Shown: positions 42,341 through 56,550 of the stretch, in pieces
Position numbering within the stretch: the stretch's first letter is position 1
Layout: each line of letters begins with the position of its first letter
Assembly (NCBI RefSeq): GCF_036898095.1
Contig: NC_090744.1
Coordinates: forward strand, 92,259,631 to 92,323,630
Origin: Palaemon carinicauda
Lineage: Eukaryota > Arthropoda > Malacostraca > Decapoda > Palaemonidae
Reading direction: 5' to 3'
DNA: 64,000 nucleotides
The notes under the pieces: generated by a model
What the model was told of the DNA's origin: nothing
The model's input: the letters and a program-made list of their open reading frames with translations, nothing else
Databases searched by the model: none
Made by a program: the position numbers and the translations under genes

Positions 42341-43231
42341 TAGATATGGAAAGCCGAAATGTACTTGGCATTAACTGCCTGTAATCCAGATGGCTGCCTA
42401 ACCTACCCAGGTACTTATGCTCCACTATTCCAGTGCAAAGGAATATCTCCAAGGGACACATCATACTAGAAAAAGTCAAACTGTTTCTTCTGCATTCGTC
42501 ACCTGACAAAGAAACAGTACAGGTGAATCTTTGTCAAGGAAGAATACATACAAGAACAAGTGTGACTTCTTCCCTCTGCTGAGTCCATCTTGTATATTAT
42601 TCCCCTTAGATCTGGGAAGCTGGAAGCCACTTGGCATTGACTATCTGTATTTCAATGGCTATTAATCCAGATGGATGCTATACTCTATCCAGGAACCTAA
42701 GCTCCACGATTCCAGTGCAAAGAAATATCTCCAAGGGACACAGCTTACTAGAAAAAGTCAAACTTTTTTCTTTTGCAATCGTCACCTGACAAAGAAACAG
42801 TACAAGTGAATCTTTGTCAAGGAAGAATACATACAAGAACACGTGTGACTTTTTTCCTCTGCTGAGTTCATCTTGTAGATTATTCCCTTTAGATCTGGAA
42901 AACCGCAAGCCACTTGGCATTTACTGCTTTTATTTCAATGGCTCTTAATCCAGATGGCTGCCATAACCTACCCAGGTACTTATGCTCCACTATTCCAGTG
43001 CAAAGGAATATATCCAAGGGACAAAGCATACAAGAAAAAGTCAAACCTGTTTCTTCTGCAATCGTCACCTAACAAAGAAACATTACAAGTGAATCTTTGC
43101 CAAGGTAGAATACCTACTAGAACAAGTGGGACTTCTTTCCTCTGCTGAGTCCATCTTGTAGATATTTCCCTTAGATCCTGAAAGCTAAAATCCACTCGGC
43201 ATTGACTGCCTGTATTTCAATAGCTCTTAAT

Positions 43232-43669
43232 CTAGTACACAGGTCAGTTGTGAGACTGGCAATGATGTATGGAGGGGAGACGTTAGCAATAAAGAAGACA
43301 GAAGAGAAGAAGATGGCTGTGGCAGAGATGAGAATGTTGAGATGGATGTGTAGGAGGGACAAGAAAATATAAGATACAGAATGAGGTAATTATGGGTATC
43401 ACAGGAGTTAGAAAACTATCAGTTAAGATCCAAGAAAGTAGACTGAGGTGGTATGGTCATGTCATGTGAAGAGATGAACCGTATATTGGGAGGAGAGTGA
43501 TGGAAATGGAGGTACAGGGAACGAGAAGGAGAGGGAGACCAAAGCTAAAGTCTTCGATCAAAGGGATTAACCGGTGATGAGGTGTGGGCCAGAGGTAAAT
43601 GAATAAAGCTGACCAGGAACATCAACCCTACATAGAAGTGGGAAACGATGTAGACAAAGAAGAGAAAGA
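43232..43669 (+). pseudogene. embedded LINE 3' fragment no. 3
   Basis: Spacing 1329 bp. Mixed: type 2 5' half (CAGGTCAGTTGTGAGACTGG, TAGGAGGGACAAG), type 1-like 3' half (GATGAACCGTATATTGGG). Confidence 0.85.
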
Positions 43670-45406
43670 AGATCTGGAAAGCCGGAATGTATTTGGCATT
43701 AACTGCCTGTGATCCAGATGGCTGCCTAACCTACCCAAGTACTTATGTTCCACTAATCCAGTGCAAAGGAATATCTCTAAGGGACACAGCATACTAGAAA
43801 AAGTCAAACTGTTTCTTCTGCATTCGTCACCTGACAAAGAAACAGTACAAGAGAATCTTTGTCAAGGAAGAATACATACAAGAACAAGTGTGACTTCTTC
43901 CCTCTGCTGAGTCCATCTTGTATATTATTCCCATTAGATCTGGGAAGCTGGAAGCCACTTGGCATTGACTATCTGTATTTCAATGGCTCTTAATCCAGAT
44001 GGCTGCCATAACCTACCCAGGAACCTAAGCTCCACGATTCCAGTGCAAAGGAATATCTCCAAGGGACACAGCATACTAAAAAAAGTCAAACTTGTTTCTT
44101 CTGCAATCGTCACCTGACAAAGAAACAGTACTAGTGAATCTTTGTCGAGGAAGAATATATACAAGAACAAGTGTGACTTCTTCCCTCTGCTGAGTCCATC
44201 TTGTATATTATTCCCCTTAGATCTGGGAAGCTGGAAGCCACTTGGTTTTGACTATATGTATTTCAATGGCTCTTAATCCAGATGGATGCTATACTCTACC
44301 CAGGAACCTAAGCTCCACGATTCCAGTGCAAAGGAATATCTCCAAGGGACACAGCATACTAGAAAAAGTCAAACTTGTTTCTTCTACATTCGTCACCTAA
44401 CAAAGAAACAGTACAAATGAATCTTTGTCAAGGAAGAATGCATACTAGAACAAGTGTGTCTTCTTTCCTCTGCTGAGTCTATTTTGTAGATTATTCCCTT
44501 TAGATCTGGAAAGCCGGAAGCCACTTGGCATTGACTGCCTTTATTTCAATGGCTCTTAATTCAGATGGCTGCCCTAACCTACCCAGGTACTTATGCTCCA
44601 CGATTCCAGTGCAAAGTAATATCTCCAAGGGACACAGCATACAAGAAAAAGTCAAACTTGTTTCTTCTGCAATCGTCACCTGACAAAGAAACAGTATAAG
44701 TGAATCTTTGTCAAGGAAGAATGCATACTAGAACAAGTGTGTCTTCTTTCCTCTGCTGAGTCTATTTTGTAGATTATTCCCTTTAGATCTGGAAAGCAGG
44801 AAGCCACTTGGCATTGACTGCCTTTATTTCAATGGCTCTTAATCCAGATGGCTGCCATAACCTACCCTGATACTTATGCTCCACTATTCCAGTGCAAAGG
44901 AATATCTGCAAGGGACACAGCATACTAGAAAAAGTCAAACGTTTCTTCTGCATTCGTCACCTGACAAAGAAACAGTACATGTGAATCTTTGTCAAGGAAG
45001 AATACATACAAGAACAAGTGTGACTTCTTTCCTCTGCTGAGTCCATCTTGTATATTATTCCCCTTAGATCTGGGAAGCTGGAAGCCACTTGGTTTTGACT
45101 ATATGTATTTCAATGGCTCTTAATCCAGATGGATGCTATACTCTACCCAGGAACCTAAGCTCCACGATTCCAGTGCAAAGGAATATCTCCAAGGGACACA
45201 GCATACAAGAAAAAGTCAAACCTGTTTCTTTTGCATTCGTCACCTAACAAAGAAACAGTACAAGTGAATCTTTGTCATGGAAGAATGCATACTAGAACAA
45301 GTTTGACTTCTTTCCTCTGCTGAGTCCATCTTGTAGATTTTCCCCTTAGATTTGGAAAGCTGGAATCCACTCGGCATTGTCTGCCTGTATTTCAATAGCT
45401 CTTAAT

Positions 45407-45843
45407 CTAGTACACAGAGCAGTTGTGAGACTTGCAATGATGTATGGAGGGGAGACGTTAGCAATAAAGAAGAGAGAAGAGAAGAAGATGGCTGTGGCAG
45501 AGATGAGAATGTTGAAATGGATGTGTAGGGGGACAAGAAAATATAGGATATGGAATGAGGTAATTATGGGGGTACCACAGGAGTTAGAAAATTATCAGAT
45601 AAGATCCAAGAAAGTAGACTGAGGTGATATGGTCATGTCATGTAAAGAGATGAACCGTATATTGGGAGGAGAGTGATGGAAATGGAGGTACAGGGAACGA
45701 GAAGGAGAGGAAACCAAAGCTAAAGTCTTCGATCAAAGGGATTAACCGGTGATGAGGTGTGGGCCAGAGGTAAATGAATAAAGCTGACCAGGAACATCGA
45801 CCCTACATAGAAGTTGGAAAGATGTAGACAAAGAAGAAGAAGA
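45407..45843 (+). pseudogene. embedded LINE 3' fragment no. 4
   Basis: Spacing 2175 bp. Type 1, with AAGAGAGAAGAG in place of AAGACAGAAGAG. Confidence 0.85.
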
Positions 45844-46732
45844 AGATCTGGAAAGCCGGAATGTACTTGGCATTAACTGCCTGTAATCCAGATGGCTGCC
45901 TAACCTACCCAGGTACTTATGCTCCTCTATTCCAGTGCAAAGGAATATCTCCAAGGGACACAGCATACTAGAAAAAGTCAAACTGTTTCTTCTGCATTCG
46001 TCACTTGACAAAGAAACAGTACAGGTGAATCTTTGTCAAGGAAGAATACATACAAGAACCAGTGTGACTTCTTCCCTCTGCTGAGTCCATCTTGTATATT
46101 ATTCCCCTTAGATCTGGGAAGCTGGAAGCCACTTGGCATTGACTATCTGTATTTCAATGGCTATTAATCCAGATGGATGCTATACTCCACCCAGGAACCT
46201 AAGCTCCACGATTTCAGTGCAAAGGAATATCTCCAAGGGACACAGCTTACTAGAAAAAGTCAAACTTGTTCATTCTGCATTCGTCACCTGACAAAGAAAC
46301 AGTACAAGTGAATCTTTGTCAAGGAAGAATACATACAAGAACAAGTGTGACTTTTTATTCTGCTGAGTCCATCTTGTAGATTATTCCCTTTAGATCTGGA
46401 AAACCGGAAGCCACTTGGCATTGACTGCCTTTATTTCAATGGCTCTTAATACAGATGGCTGCCATAACTTACCCAGGTACTTATGCTCCAATATTCCAGT
46501 GCAAAGGAATATATCCAAAGGACAAAGCATACAAGAAAAAGTCAAACCTGTTTCTTCTGCAATCGGCACCTAACAAAAAAACAGTACGAGTGAATCTTTG
46601 TCAAGGAAGAATGCATACTAGAACAAGTGGGACTTCTTTCCTCTGCTGGGTCCATCTTGTAGATTTTCCCCTTAGATCTGGAAAGCTAGAATCCACTCGG
46701 CATTGACTGCCTGTATTTCAATAGCTCTTAAT

Positions 46733-47168
46733 CTAGTACACAGGTCAGTTGTGAGACTGGCAATGATGTATGGAAGGGAGACGTTAGCAATAAAGAAGAC
46801 AGAAGAGAAGAAGATGGCTGTGGCAGAGATAAGAATGTTGAGATGGATGTGTAGTAGGGACAAGAAAATATAAGATACAGAATGAGGTAATTATGGGTAC
46901 CACAGTAGTTAGAAAACTATCAGTTAAGATCCAAGAAAGTAGACTGAGGTGGTATGGTCATGTCATGAGAAGAGATGAACAGTATATTGGGAAGAGAGTG
47001 ATTGAAATGGAGGTACAGGGAACGAGAAGGAGAGGGAGACCAAAGCCAAAGCTTTTGATCAAAGGGATTAACCGGTGATGAGGTGTGGGCCAGAGGTAAA
47101 TTAATAAAGCTGACCAAAAACATCGACCTTACAGAGAAGTGGGAAAAGGTGTAGACAAAGAAGAAGAA
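46733..47168 (+). pseudogene. embedded LINE 3' fragment no. 5
   Basis: Spacing 1326 bp. Type 2. The 61-codon tail frame at 46893-47078 is open (ESRLRWYGHVMRRDEQYIGK). Confidence 0.85.
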
Positions 47169-48624
47169 GATCTGGAAAGCCGGAATGTACTTGGCATTAA
47201 CTGCCTGTAATCCAGATGATTGCCATACTCTACCCAGGAACCTATGCTCCACGATTCCAGTGCAAAGGAATATCTCTAAGGGACACAGCATACTGGAAAA
47301 GTCAAACTAGTTTCTTCTGCATTCGTCACCTAACAAAGAAACAGTACAAGTGAATCTTTGTCAAGGAAAAATACATACAAGAACAAGTGGGACTTTTTTC
47401 CTCTGCTGAGTCCATCTTGTATATTATTCCCTTTAGATCTGGAAAACCGGAAGCCACTTGGCATTGACCGCCTTTATTTCAATGGCTCTTAATCCAGATG
47501 GCTGCCATAACATACCCAGGTACTTATGCTCCACTATTCCAGTGCAAAGGAATATCTCCCAAGGGACACAGCATACTAGAAAATGTCAAACTTGTTTCTT
47601 CTGCATTCGTCACCTGACAAAGAAACAGTACAAGTGAATCTTTGTCGAGGAAGAATACAAACAAGAACAAGTGTGACTTTTTATTCTGCTGAGTCTATAT
47701 TGTAGATTATTGCCTTCAGATCTGGAAAACCGGAAGCCACTTGGCATTGACTGCCTTTATTTCAATGGCTCTTAATCCAGATGGTTGCCATAACCTACCC
47801 AGGTACTTATGCCTCATTATTCCAGTGCAAAGGAATATCTCCAAGGGACACAGCATACAAGAAAAAGTCAAACTTGTTTCTTCTGCAATCGTCACTTGAC
47901 AAAGAAACAGTACAAGTGAATCTTTGTCAAAGAAAAATGCATACTAGAACAAGTGTGACTTCTTTCCGCTGCTGAGTCTATTTTGTAGATTATTCCCTTT
48001 AGATCTGGAAAGCCGGAAGCCACTTGGCATTGACTGCCTTTATTTCAATGGCTCTTAAACCAGATGGCTGCCATAACCTACCCAGGTACTTATGATCCAC
48101 TATTCCAATGCAAAGGAATATCTCCAAGGGACACATCATACAAGGAAAAGTCAAACTTGTTTCTTCTGCAATCGTCACTTGACAAAGAAACAGTACAAGT
48201 GAATCTTTGTCAAAGAAAAATGTATACTAGAACAAGTGTGACTTCTTTCCTCTGCTGAGTCTATTTTGTAGATTATTCCCTTTAGATCTGGAAAGCTGGA
48301 AGCCACTTGGCATTGACTGCCTTTATTTCAATGGCTCTTAATCCAGATGGCTGCCATAACCTACCCAGGTACTTATGCTCCACGATTCCAGTGCAAAGGA
48401 ATATCTCCAAGGGGCACAGCATACAAGAAAAAGTCAAACCTGTTTCTTCTGCAATCGTCACCTAACAAAAAAACAGTACGAGTGAATCTTTGTCAAGGAA
48501 GAATGCATACTAGAACAAGTGGGACTTCTTTCCTCTGCTGGGTCCATCTTGTAGATTTTCCCCTTAGATATGGAAAGCTAGAATCCACTCGGCATTGACT
48601 GCCTGTATTTCAATAGCTCTTAAT

Positions 48625-49062
48625 CTAGTACACAGGTCAGTTGTGAGACTGGCAATGATGTATGGAAGGGAGACGTTAGCAATAAAGAAGACAGAAGAGA
48701 AGAAGATGGCTGTGGCAGAGATAAGAATGTTGAGATGGATGTGTAGGAGGGACAAGAAAATATAAGATACAGAATGAGGTAATTATGGGTACCACAGGAG
48801 TTAGAAAACTATCAGTTAAGATCCAAGAAAGTAGACTGAGGTGGTATGGTCATGTCATGAGAAGAGATGAACAGTATATTAGGAGGAGAGTTATGGAAAT
48901 GGAGGTACAGGGAACGAGAAGGAGAGGGAGACCAAAGCCAAAGCCTTCGATCAAAGGGATTAACCGGTGATGAAGTGTGGGCCAGAGGTAAATGGAGAAA
49001 GCTGACCAGAAACATCGACCCTACATAAAAGTGGGAAAAGATGTAGACAAAGAAGAAGAAGA
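48625..49062 (+). pseudogene. embedded LINE 3' fragment no. 6
   Basis: Spacing 1892 bp. Type 2, tail frame 48785-48970 open; nearly identical to no. 5 including the ATGGAAGGGAGACG variant. Confidence 0.85.
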
Positions 49063-50236
49063 AGATCTGGAAAGAAGGAATGTACTTGGCATTAACTGCC
49101 TGTAATCCAGGTGGCTGCCTAACCTACCCAGGTACTTATGCTCCACGATTCCTGTGCAAAGGAATATCTCCAAGGGACACAGCATACTAGAAAAAGTCAA
49201 ACTTGTTTCTTCTGCATTCGTCACCTAACAAAGAAACAGTACAGGTGAATCTTTGTCTAGGAAGAATACATACAAGAACAAGTGTGACTTCTTCCCTCTG
49301 CTGAATCCATCTTGTAGATTATTCCCTTTAGATCTGGAAAGCTGGAATCCACTTGACATTGACTATCTGTATTTCAGTGGCTCTTAATTCAGATGGCTGC
49401 CTTAACCTACCCAGGTACTTATGCTCCACGATTCCAGTGCAAAGGAATATCTCCAAGGGACACAGCATACTAGAAAAAGTCAAACTTATTTCTTCTGCAT
49501 TCGTCACCTGAAAAAGAAACAGTACATGTGAATCTTTGTCAAGGAAGAATACATACAAGAACAAGTGTGACTTCTTCCCTCTGCTGAGTCCATCTTGTAT
49601 ATTATTCCCCTTAGATCTGGGAAGCTGGAAGCCACTTTGCATTGACTATCTGTATTTCAATGGCTCTTAATCCAGATGGATGCTATACTCTACCCAGGAA
49701 CCTAAGCTCCACGATTCCAGTGCAAAGAAATATCTCCAAGGGACACAGCTTACTAGAAAAAGTCAAACTTGTTTCTTCTGCAATCGTCACCTGACAAAGA
49801 AACAGTACAAGTGAATCTTTGTCAAGGAAGAATACATACTAGAACAAGTGTGACTTCTTTCCTCTGCTGAGTTAATTTTGTAGATTATTCCTTTTAGATC
49901 TGGAAAGCCGGAAGCCACTTGGCATTGACTGCCTATATTTCAATGGCTCTTAATTCAGATGGCTGCCATAACCTACCCAGGTACTTATGCTCCACTATTC
50001 CAGTGCAAAGGAATATCTCCAAGGGACACAGCATACAAGAAAAAGTCAAACTTGTTTCTTCTGCAATCGTCACCTGACAAAGAAACAGTACAAGTGAATC
50101 TTTGTCAAAGAAAAATGCATACTAGAACAAGTTGGACTTCTTTCCTTTGCTGAGTCCATCTTGTAGATTTTCCCCTTAGATCTGGAAAGCTGGAATCCAC
50201 TCGGCATTGTCTGCCTGTATTTCAATAGCTCTTAAT

Positions 50237-50676
50237 CTAGTACACAGGGCAGTTGTGAGACTTGCAATGATGTATGGAGGGGAGACGTTAGCAATAAAGA
50301 AGACAGAAGAGAAGAAGATGGCTGTGGCAGAGATGAGAATGTTGAAATGGATGTGTAGGGGGACAAGAAAATATAGGATATAGAATGAGGTAATTATGGG
50401 GGTACCACAGGAGTTAGAAAATGATCAGATAAGATCCAAGAAAGTAGACTGAGGTGGTATGGTCATGTCATGTAAAGAGATGAACCGTATATTGGGAGGA
50501 GAGTGATGGAATTGGAGGTACAGGGAACGAAAAGGAGAGGGAGACCAAAGCTAAAGTCTTCGATCAAAGGGATTAACCGGTGATGAGGTGTGGGCCAGAG
50601 GTAAATGAATAAAGCTGACCAGGAACATCGACCCTACATGGAAGTGGGAAAAGATGTAGACAAAGAAGAAGAAGAA
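50237..50676 (+). pseudogene. embedded LINE 3' fragment no. 7
   Basis: Spacing 1612 bp. Type 1, with private variants GAAAATGATCAG and GGAATTGGAGG shared only with no. 8. Confidence 0.85.
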
Positions 50677-52409
50677 GATCTGGAAAGCCGAAATGTACTT
50701 GGCATTAACTGCCTGTAATCCAGATGGCTGCCTAACCTACCCAGGTACTTATGCTCCACTATTCCAGTGCAAAGGAATATCTCCAAGGGACACAGCATAC
50801 TAGAAAAAGTCAAACTGTTGCTTCTGCATTCGTCACTTGACAAAGAAACAGTACAGGTGAATCTTTGTCAAGGAAGAATACATACAAGAACAAGTGTGAC
50901 TTCTTCCCTCTGCTGAGTCCATCTTGTATATTATTCCCCTTAGATCTGGGAAGCTAGAAGCCACTTGGCATTGACTATCTGTATTTCAATGGCTATTAAT
51001 CCAGATGGATGCTATACTCTACCCAGGAACCTAAGCTCCACGATTCTAGTGCAAAGGAATATCTCCAAGGGACACAGCTTACTAGAAAAAGTCAAACTTG
51101 TTTCTTCTGCATTCGTCACCTGACAAAGAAACAGTATAAGTGAATCTTTGTCGAGGAAGAATACATACAAGACAAGTGTGACTTTTTATTCTGCTGAGTC
51201 CATATTGTAGATTATTCCCTTTAGATCTGGGAAGCTGGAAGCCACTTTGCATTGACTATCTGTATTTCAATGGCTCTTAATCCAGATGGATGCTATACTC
51301 TACCCAGGAACCTAAGCTCCACGATTCCAGTGCAAAGAAATATCTCCAAGGGACACAGCTTACTAGAAAAAGTCAAACTTGTTTCTTCTGCAATCGTCAC
51401 CTGACAAAGAAACTGTACAAGTGAATCTTTGTCAAGGAAGAATACATACAAGAACAAGTGTGACTTCTTCCCTCTGCTGAGTCCATCTTGTATATTATTC
51501 CCCTTAGATCTGGGAAGCTGGAAGCCACTTTGCATTGACTATCTGTATTTCAATGGCTATTAATCCAGATGGATGCTATACTCTACCCAGGAACCTAAGC
51601 TCCACGATTCTAGTGCAAAGGAATATCTCCAAGGGACACAGCATACTAGAAAAAGTCAAACTTATTTCTTCTGCATTCGTCACCTGAAAAAGAAACAGTA
51701 CATGTGAATCTTTGTCAAGGAAGAATACATACAAGAACAAGTGTGACTTCCCTCTGCTGAGTCCATCTTGTATATTATTCCCCTTAGATCTGGGAAGCTG
51801 GAAGCCACTTTGCATTGACTATCTGTATTTCAATGGCTCTTAATCCAGATGGATGCTATACTCTACCCAGGAACCTAAGCTCCACGATTCCAGTGCAAAG
51901 AAATATCTCCAAGGGACACAGCTTACTAGAAAAAGTCAAACTTGTTTCTTCTGCAATCGTCACCTGACAAAGAAACTGTACAAGTGAATCTTTGTCAAGG
52001 AAGAATACATACTAGAACAAGTGTGACTTCTTTCCTCTGCTGAGTTTATTTTGTAGATTATTCCTTTTAGATCTGGAAAGCCGGAAGCCACTTGGCATTG
52101 ACTGCCTTTATTTCAATGGCTCTTAATTCAGATGGCTGCCATAACCTACCCAGGTACTTATGCTCCACTATTCCAGTGCAAAGGAATATCTCCAAGGGAC
52201 ACAGCATACAAGAAAAAGTCAAACTTGTTTCTTCTGCAATCGTCACCTGACAAAGAAACAGTACAGGTGAATCTTTGTCAAGGAAGAATGCTTACTAGAA
52301 CAAGTTGGACTTCTTTCCTTTGCTGAGTCCATCTTGTAGATTTTCCCCTTAGATCTGGAAAGCTGGAATCCACTCGGCATTGTCTGCCAGTATTTCAATA
52401 GCTCTTAAT

Positions 52410-52849
52410 CTAGTACACAGGGCAGTTGTGAGACTTGCAATGATGTATGGAGGGGAGACGTTAGCAATAAAGAAGACAGAAGAGAAGAAGATGGCTGTGG
52501 CAGAGATGAGAATGTTGAAATGGATGTGTAGGGGGACAAGAAAATATAGGATATAGAATGAGGTAATTATGGGGGTACCACAGGAGTTAGAAAATGATCA
52601 GATAAGATCCAAGAAAGTAGACTGAGGTGGTATGGTCATGTCATGTAAAGAGATGAACCGTATATTGGGAGGAGAGTGATGGAATTGGAGGTACAGGGAA
52701 CGAAAAGGAGAGGGAGACCAAAGCTAAAGTCTTCGATCAAAGGGATTAACCGGTGATGAGGTGTGGGCCAGAGGTAAATGAATAAAGCTGACCAGGAACA
52801 TCGACCCTACATGGAAGTGGGAAAAGATGTAGACAAAGAAGAAGAAGAA
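52410..52849 (+). pseudogene. embedded LINE 3' fragment no. 8
   Basis: Spacing 2173 bp. Shares every private variant of no. 7 that I checked; part of a recent 2173-bp duplication. Confidence 0.88.
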
Positions 52850-53736
52850 GATCTGGAAAGCCGAAATGTACTTGGCATTAACTGCCTGTAATCCAGATGG
52901 CTGCCTAACCTACCCAGGTACTTATGCTCCACTATTCCAGTGCAAAAGAATATCTCCAAGGGACACAGCATACTAGAAAAAGTCAAACTGTTGCTTCTGC
53001 ATTCGTCACTTGACAAAGAAACAGTACAGGTGAATCTTTGTCAAGGAAGAATACATACAAGAACAAGTGTGACTTCTTCCCTCTGCTGAGTCCATCTTGT
53101 ATATTATTCCCCTTAGATCTGGGAAGCTAGAAGCCACTTGGCATTGACTATCTGTATTTCAATGGCTATTAATCCAGATGGATGCTATACTCTACCCAGG
53201 AACCTAAGCTCCACGATTCTAGTGCAAAGGAATATCTCCAAGGGACACAGCTTACTAGAAAAAGTCAAACTTGTTTCTTCTGCATTCGTCACCTGACAAA
53301 GAAACAGTATAAGTGAATCTTTGTCGAGGAAGAATACATACAAGACAAGTGTGACTTTTTATTCTGCTGAGTCCATATTGTAGATTATTCCTTTTAGATC
53401 TGGAAAACCGGAAGCCACTTGGCATTGACTGCCTTTATTTCAATGGCTCTTAATCCAGATGGCTGCCATAACCTACACAGGTACTTATGCTCCAATATTC
53501 CAGTGCAAAGGAATATATCCAAGGGACAAAGCATACAAGAAAAAGTCAAACCTGTTTCTTCTGCAATCGGCACCTAACAAAGAAACAGTACGAGTGAATC
53601 TTTGTCAAGGATGAATACCTATTAGAACTAGTAGGACTTCTCTCCTCTGCTGTGTCCATCTTGTAGATTTTCCCCTTAGATCTGGAAAGCTAGAATCCAC
53701 TCGGCATTGACTGCCTGTATTTCAATAGCTCTTAAT

Positions 53737-54176
53737 CTAGTACACAGGTCAGTTGTGAGACTGGCAATGATGTATGGAGGGGAGACGTTAGCAAAAAAGA
53801 AAACAGAAGTGAAGAAGATGGCTGTAGCAGAGATGAGAATGTTGAGATGGATGTGTAGGAGGGACAAGAAAATATAAGATACAGAATGAGGTAATTATGG
53901 GTACCACAGGAGTTAGAAAACTATCAGATAAGATCCAAGAAAGTAGACTGAGGTGGTATGGTCATGTCATGGGAAGAGATGAACAGTATATTAGGAAGAG
54001 AGTGATGGAAATGGAGGTACAGGGAACGAGAAGGAGAGGGAGACCAAAGCCAAAGCCTTCGATCAAAGGGATTAACCGGTGATGAGGTGTGGGCCAGAGG
54101 TAAATGGAGAAAGCTGACCAGAAACATCGACCATACATAGAAATGGGAAAAGATGTAGACAAAGAAGAAGAAGAAG
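53737..54176 (+). pseudogene. embedded LINE 3' fragment no. 9
   Basis: Spacing 1327 bp. Type 2, tail frame 53897-54082 open. Confidence 0.85.
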
Positions 54177-55063
54177 ATCTGGAAAGAAGGAATGTACTTG
54201 GCATTAACTGCCTGTAATCCAGATGGCTGCCTAACCTACCCAGGTATTTATGCTCCACTATTCTAGTGCAAAGGAATATCTCCAAGGGACACAGCATACT
54301 AGAAAAAGTCAAACTTGTTTCTTCTGCATTCGTCACCTAACAAAGAAACAGTACAGGTGAATCTTTGTCAAGGAAGAATACATACTAGAACAAGTGTGAC
54401 TTCTTCCCTCTGCTGAATCCATCTTGTAGATTACTCCCTTTAGATCTGGAAAGCTGGAATCCACTTGGCATTGACTATCTGTATTTCAATGGCTCTTAAT
54501 TCAGATGGCTGCCATAACCTACCCAGGTACTTATGCTCCACTATTCCAGTGCAAAGGAATATCTCCAAGGGACACAGCATACTAGAAAAAGTCAAACTCT
54601 TTTCTTCTGCATTTGTCTCCTGACAAAGAAACAGTACAAGTGAATCTTTGTCAAGGAAGAATACAAACAAGAACAAGTGTGACTTTTTATTTTGCTGAGT
54701 CCATCTTGTAGATTATTCCCTTTAGATCTGGAAAACCAGAAGCCACTTGGCATTGACTGCCTTTATTTCAATGGCTCTTAATCCAGATGGCTGCCATAAC
54801 CTACCCAGGTACTTATGCTCCACTATTCCAGTGCAAAGGATTATCTCCAAGGGACACAGCATACTGGAAAAAGTCAAACGTTTCTTCTGCATTCGTCACC
54901 TGACAAAGAAACAGTACAAGTGAATCTTTGTCATGGAAGAATGCATACAAGAACAAGTTTGACTTCTTTCCTCTGCTGAGTCCATCTTGTAGATTTTTCC
55001 CCTTAGATCTGGAAAGCTGGAATCCACTTGGCATTGACTGCCTGTATTTCAATATCTCTTAAT

Positions 55064-55503
55064 CTAGTACACAGGATAGTTGTGAGACTGGCAAAGATGT
55101 ATGGAGGGGAGACGTTAGCAATAAAGAAGACAGAAGAGAAGAAGATGGCTGTGGCAGAGATGAGAATGTTGATATGGATGTGTAGGGGGACAAGAAAATA
55201 TAGGATACAGAATGAGGTAATTATGGGGGTAACATAGGAGTTAAAAAACTATCAGATAAGATCCAAGAAAGTAGACTGAGGTGGTATGGTCATGTCATGT
55301 GAAGAGATGAACCCTATATTGGGAGAAGAGTGATGGAAATGGAGGTACAGGGAACGAGAAGGAGAGGGAGACCAAAGCCAAAGCCTTCGATCAAAGGGAT
55401 TAACCGGTGATGAGGTGTGGGCCAGAGATAAATGGAGAAAGGTGACCAAAAACATCGACCCTACATAGAAGTGGGAAAAGATGTAGACAAGGAAGAAGAA
55501 GAT
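55064..55503 (+). pseudogene. embedded LINE 3' fragment no. 10
   Basis: Spacing 1327 bp. Intermediate between types (GGATAGTTGTGAGACTGGC with the GGGGGTAAC form), so a likely gene-conversion or recombinant product. Confidence 0.85.
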
Positions 55504-56111
55504 GATCTGGAAAGCTGGAATGTACTTGGCATTAACTGCCTGTAATCCAGATGGCTGCATAACCTACCCAGGTACTTATGCTCCACTATGCCAGTGCAAA
55601 AGGAATATCTCCAAGGGACACAGCTTACTAGAAAAAGTCAAACTTGTTTCTTCTGCAATCGTCACCTGACAAAGAAACTGTACAAGTGAATCTTTGTCAA
55701 GGAAGAATGCATACTAGAACAAGTGTGACTTCTTTCCTCTGCTGAGTTTATTTTGTAGATTATTCCTTTTAGATCTGGAAAGCCGGAAGCCACTTGGCAT
55801 TGACTGCCTTCATTTCAATGGCTCTTAATTCAGATGGCTGCCATAACCTACCCAGGTACTTATGCTCCACTATTCCAGTGCAAAGGAATATCTCCAAGGG
55901 ACACAGCATACAAGAAAAAGTCAAACTTGTTTCTTCTGCAATCGTCACCTGACAAAGAAACAGTACAAGTGAATCTTTGTCAAGGAAGAATGCATACTAG
56001 AACAAGTTGGATTTCTTTCCTTTGCTGAGTCCATCTTGTAGATTTTCCCCTTAGATCTGGAAAGCTGGAATCCACTCGGCATTGTCTGCCTGTATTTCAA
56101 TAGCTCTCAAT

Positions 56112-56550
56112 CTAGTACACAGGTCAGTTGTGAGACTGGCAATGATGTGTGGAGGGGAGACGTTACCAATAAAGAAGACAAAAGAGAAGATGGCTGTGGC
56201 AGAGATGAGAATGTTGAGATGGATGTGTAGGAGGGACGAGAAAATATAAGACACAGAATGAGGTAATTATGGGTACCACAGGAGTTAGAAAACTATCAGA
56301 TAAGATCCAAGAAAGTAGACTGAGGTGGTAATGTCATGTCATGAGAAGAGATGAACAGTATATTGGGAAGAGAGTGATGGAAATGGAGGTACAGGGAACG
56401 AGAAGGAGAGGGAGATGAAAGCAAAAGCCTTCTATCAAAGGGATTAACCGGTGATGAGGTGTGGGCCAGAGGTAAATGAAGAAATCTGACCAGAAACATC
56501 GACCCTACATAGAAGTGGGAAAAGATGTAGAAAAAGAAGAAGAAGAAGTA
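56112..56550 (+). pseudogene. embedded LINE 3' fragment no. 11
   Basis: Spacing 1048 bp. Type 2, with a 3-bp loss in the AGAAGAAGAAG run and GTTACCAATAAAG variant. Confidence 0.85.
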
